From the NCBI GenBank assembly GCA_003242675.1, contig QGVE01000147.1:1-5766 (forward strand): a stretch of DNA of 5,766 nucleotides. Direction: 5' to 3'. The DNA is from Bacillota bacterium (GTDB taxonomy: Bacteria > Bacillota_E > Symbiobacteriia > Symbiobacteriales > Symbiobacteriaceae). The notes beneath the pieces are model-generated. The model searched no databases. It saw nothing but the letters and a program-made list of their open reading frames with translations, and was not told the origin of the DNA. Of the stretch, positions 5,754-5,766 are shown piece after piece. Made by a program: the position numbers and the translations under genes. Numbering within the stretch: position 1 is the stretch's first letter; each line of letters begins with the position of its first letter.

Positions 5754-5766
5754 TCGTTTGGTGGCC

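Overview
This is a GC-rich bacterial window (most codons end in G or C) with strong GGAGG-type ribosome binding sites, one TTG start, and MtnA and DHA2-transporter sequences of Firmicutes character. A high-GC, possibly thermophilic clostridial lineage such as Symbiobacterium would fit. That assignment is inferred from composition and general sequence feel, not from a database match. I see no mobile element, CRISPR array, tRNA, rRNA or phage gene.

Layout, left to right. (1) Positions 1-1119, minus strand: the N-terminal 373 residues of a 14-helix DHA2-type drug:proton antiporter, cut by the window edge. (2) Positions 1120-1427: a divergent intergenic region with an inverted repeat, an imperfect tandem repeat and a tentative ECF-type promoter. 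(3) Positions 1428-3182, plus strand: a 584-residue lipoprotein with a linker, a beta-rich middle and a C-terminal beta-propeller-like half with SPDGR motifs; its function is unknown. (4) Positions 3183-3239: a strong hairpin between convergent genes, probably a shared terminator. (5) Positions 3240-4325, minus strand: mtnA, methylthioribose-1-phosphate isomerase, with both catalytic residues present. (6) Positions 4326-4705: a 380-base divergent region with a near-perfect tandem duplication, a GAAAC/GTTTC palindrome and a long hairpin just before a ribosome binding site. (7) Positions 4706-5701, plus strand: a 331-residue protein of six ~46-residue repeats resembling the PLL/DUF346 lectin-like propeller, with a Trp/Pro/Asp-rich N-terminus and no visible signal peptide. 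(8) Positions 5722-5753: a perfect 13-bp stem hairpin terminator.

The four genes are not one operon: neighbours are alternately divergent, convergent and divergent, so each appears to be transcribed on its own. No shared pathway is evident. The least ordinary content is the six-repeat propeller gene with its structured leader, and the uncharacterised propeller lipoprotein. I do not see a convincing new multi-gene system.
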